Source of the DNA: Portulaca oleracea
Lineage: Eukaryota; Streptophyta; Magnoliopsida; Caryophyllales; Portulacaceae
DNA length: 64,000 nt
Direction: 5' to 3'
Assembly: GCA_029582165.1 (NCBI GenBank)
Contig: CM055868.1
Coordinates: 22,443,891 to 22,507,890 of the forward strand
In this document: piece after piece, positions 63,618 through 64,000 of the stretch
Layout: the number at the start of each line of letters is the position of its first letter
Numbering within the stretch: the stretch's first letter is position 1
Made by a program: the position numbers and the translations under genes
The notes under the pieces: generated by a model
The model's input: the letters and a program-made list of their open reading frames with translations, nothing else
Database searches by the model: none
Told to the model about the DNA's origin: nothing

Positions 63618-64000
63618 TTAAGAGGACCGGGTTCCACTCTCTCCCCTAGAGATCTCTGCCAAGCGAGCCGCTTCGACCAACTCGAACCTTGAGTTACAAT
63701 TTCCGATCGCTTTTGGAGTTGGGAGGCTAGTCTCGACCATCCAATGGATGGGCCCCGGGGCTCCTTAGTGGGGGCCCGCTCACAACACCAACCCCGAGGC
63801 ATCGATCGACCGGGCCGTCTCGAGAACTAGAGAATAGAAGGTATCGGTGCGAGTGTTTAAAACCCGGAACAATAAACTCAAGGCACGACGTGGCGTCGAG
63901 GACTCGCCGCCGAGCCACATTGGCTCGCTGAGCCAAGCTCCCGCCGGATGTCGTCGTGCGTGGACTTGGCGTCTTACGCAGGTGTCGCGACCAGTGAGAT
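63618..64000 (+). repeat. C2 LTR 4 (cut by window edge)
   Basis: Begins TTAAGAGGACCGGG, so the canonical TG is TT. Many short losses in G/C runs relative to LTR 1. Continues beyond the window. Confidence 0.88.

Larger units (their letters stand above)
52495..64000 (+). mobile_element. C2 tandem array of a gag-only LTR retrotransposon
   Basis: LTRs at 52495-53602, 56204-57316, 59923-61028 and 63618-end alternate with internal regions 53603-56203, 57317-59922 and 61029-63617. Neighbouring units share an LTR, giving three tandem units of ~3.71 kb. Each internal region has the primer site, a leader, gag and ORFX; no protease, RT, RNase H or integrase motif was seen. Inserted in Athila gag; left flank TGTCC (52490-52494), right end outside the window. 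Confidence 0.92.

Overview
The window is plant nuclear DNA, almost certainly from a dicot with a large, repeat-rich genome. The evidence is AT-rich spacer DNA, a heavy-metal-associated isoprenylated protein (HIPP) exon, MITEs, L1-type LINEs, a Mutator-like element and several Ty3/gypsy lineages (Athila, Tat/Ogre-like and probable chromoviruses). Caryophyllales such as spinach, beet or quinoa would fit, but that is only an impression. No prokaryotic or organellar genes, tRNAs, rRNAs or CRISPR arrays were seen. The only recognisable host gene is the first exon of a HIPP-type metal-binding protein on the minus strand (1671-1824), with a likely Helitron in its first intron.

Region 1 (1-21.6 kb) is spacer DNA filled with DNA transposons and LINEs. 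It holds the Helitron, a long imperfect foldback element, a MITE family with ~80-bp TIRs, an hAT-type MITE swollen by AAT repeats and nested in another TIR element, and a 3.9-kb Mutator-like element (MULE, 11.47-15.41 kb). The MULE has ~370-bp TIRs, an internally deleted transposase gene and a convergent second gene (GRF zinc finger, coiled coil, membrane anchor). There are four LINE copies; the one at 16.37-20.94 kb (minus) is nearly complete. Most of these elements abut (TA)n microsatellites.

Region 2 (21.9-64 kb) is a stack of nested LTR retrotransposons. A minus-strand Tat-like element (D: gag ~35.4-33.7 kb, RT pieces at 30.29-29.92 and 22.69-22.2 kb) was split by a 7.2-kb Ty3/gypsy element (B, 22690-29917, TSD TTTTG) and by a 3.4-kb solo LTR (F, 30291-33718, TSD GATAC). 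A plus-strand Tat-like element (E, from 35997) lies against D head to head. E carries an Athila solo LTR (37451-39133, TSD AAGTG) and an Athila element (A, from 41191). Athila A is in turn broken by a second B-type copy (42077 to ~47.33 kb), by C1 (48153-51816) and by the C2 array (52495 to the window end).

The C2 array is the most unusual part. It has three tandem units of ~3.7 kb, LTR-internal-LTR-internal-LTR-internal-LTR, with shared LTRs. Each internal region has a tRNA-iMet-type primer site, a shortened gag with a zinc knuckle and, after one in-frame stop, a long second reading frame ('ORFX') that I cannot assign. There is no reverse transcriptase, RNase H or integrase. C1 has related LTRs but encodes conventional gag-protease, so C2 looks like a non-autonomous gag-only relative carrying an unknown protein. 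LTRs of the Athila, C1 and C2 types all place GC-rich short hairpin repeats just upstream of the TATA box.

Almost all coding material is transposon-derived and most is broken by stops, frameshifts or deletions. Reading frames best preserved are LINE ORF1 (19759-20892), the MULE second gene (14287-14838), and C2 unit 2 gag plus ORFX (57665-60034). All calls are by eye; no alignments or database searches were run.
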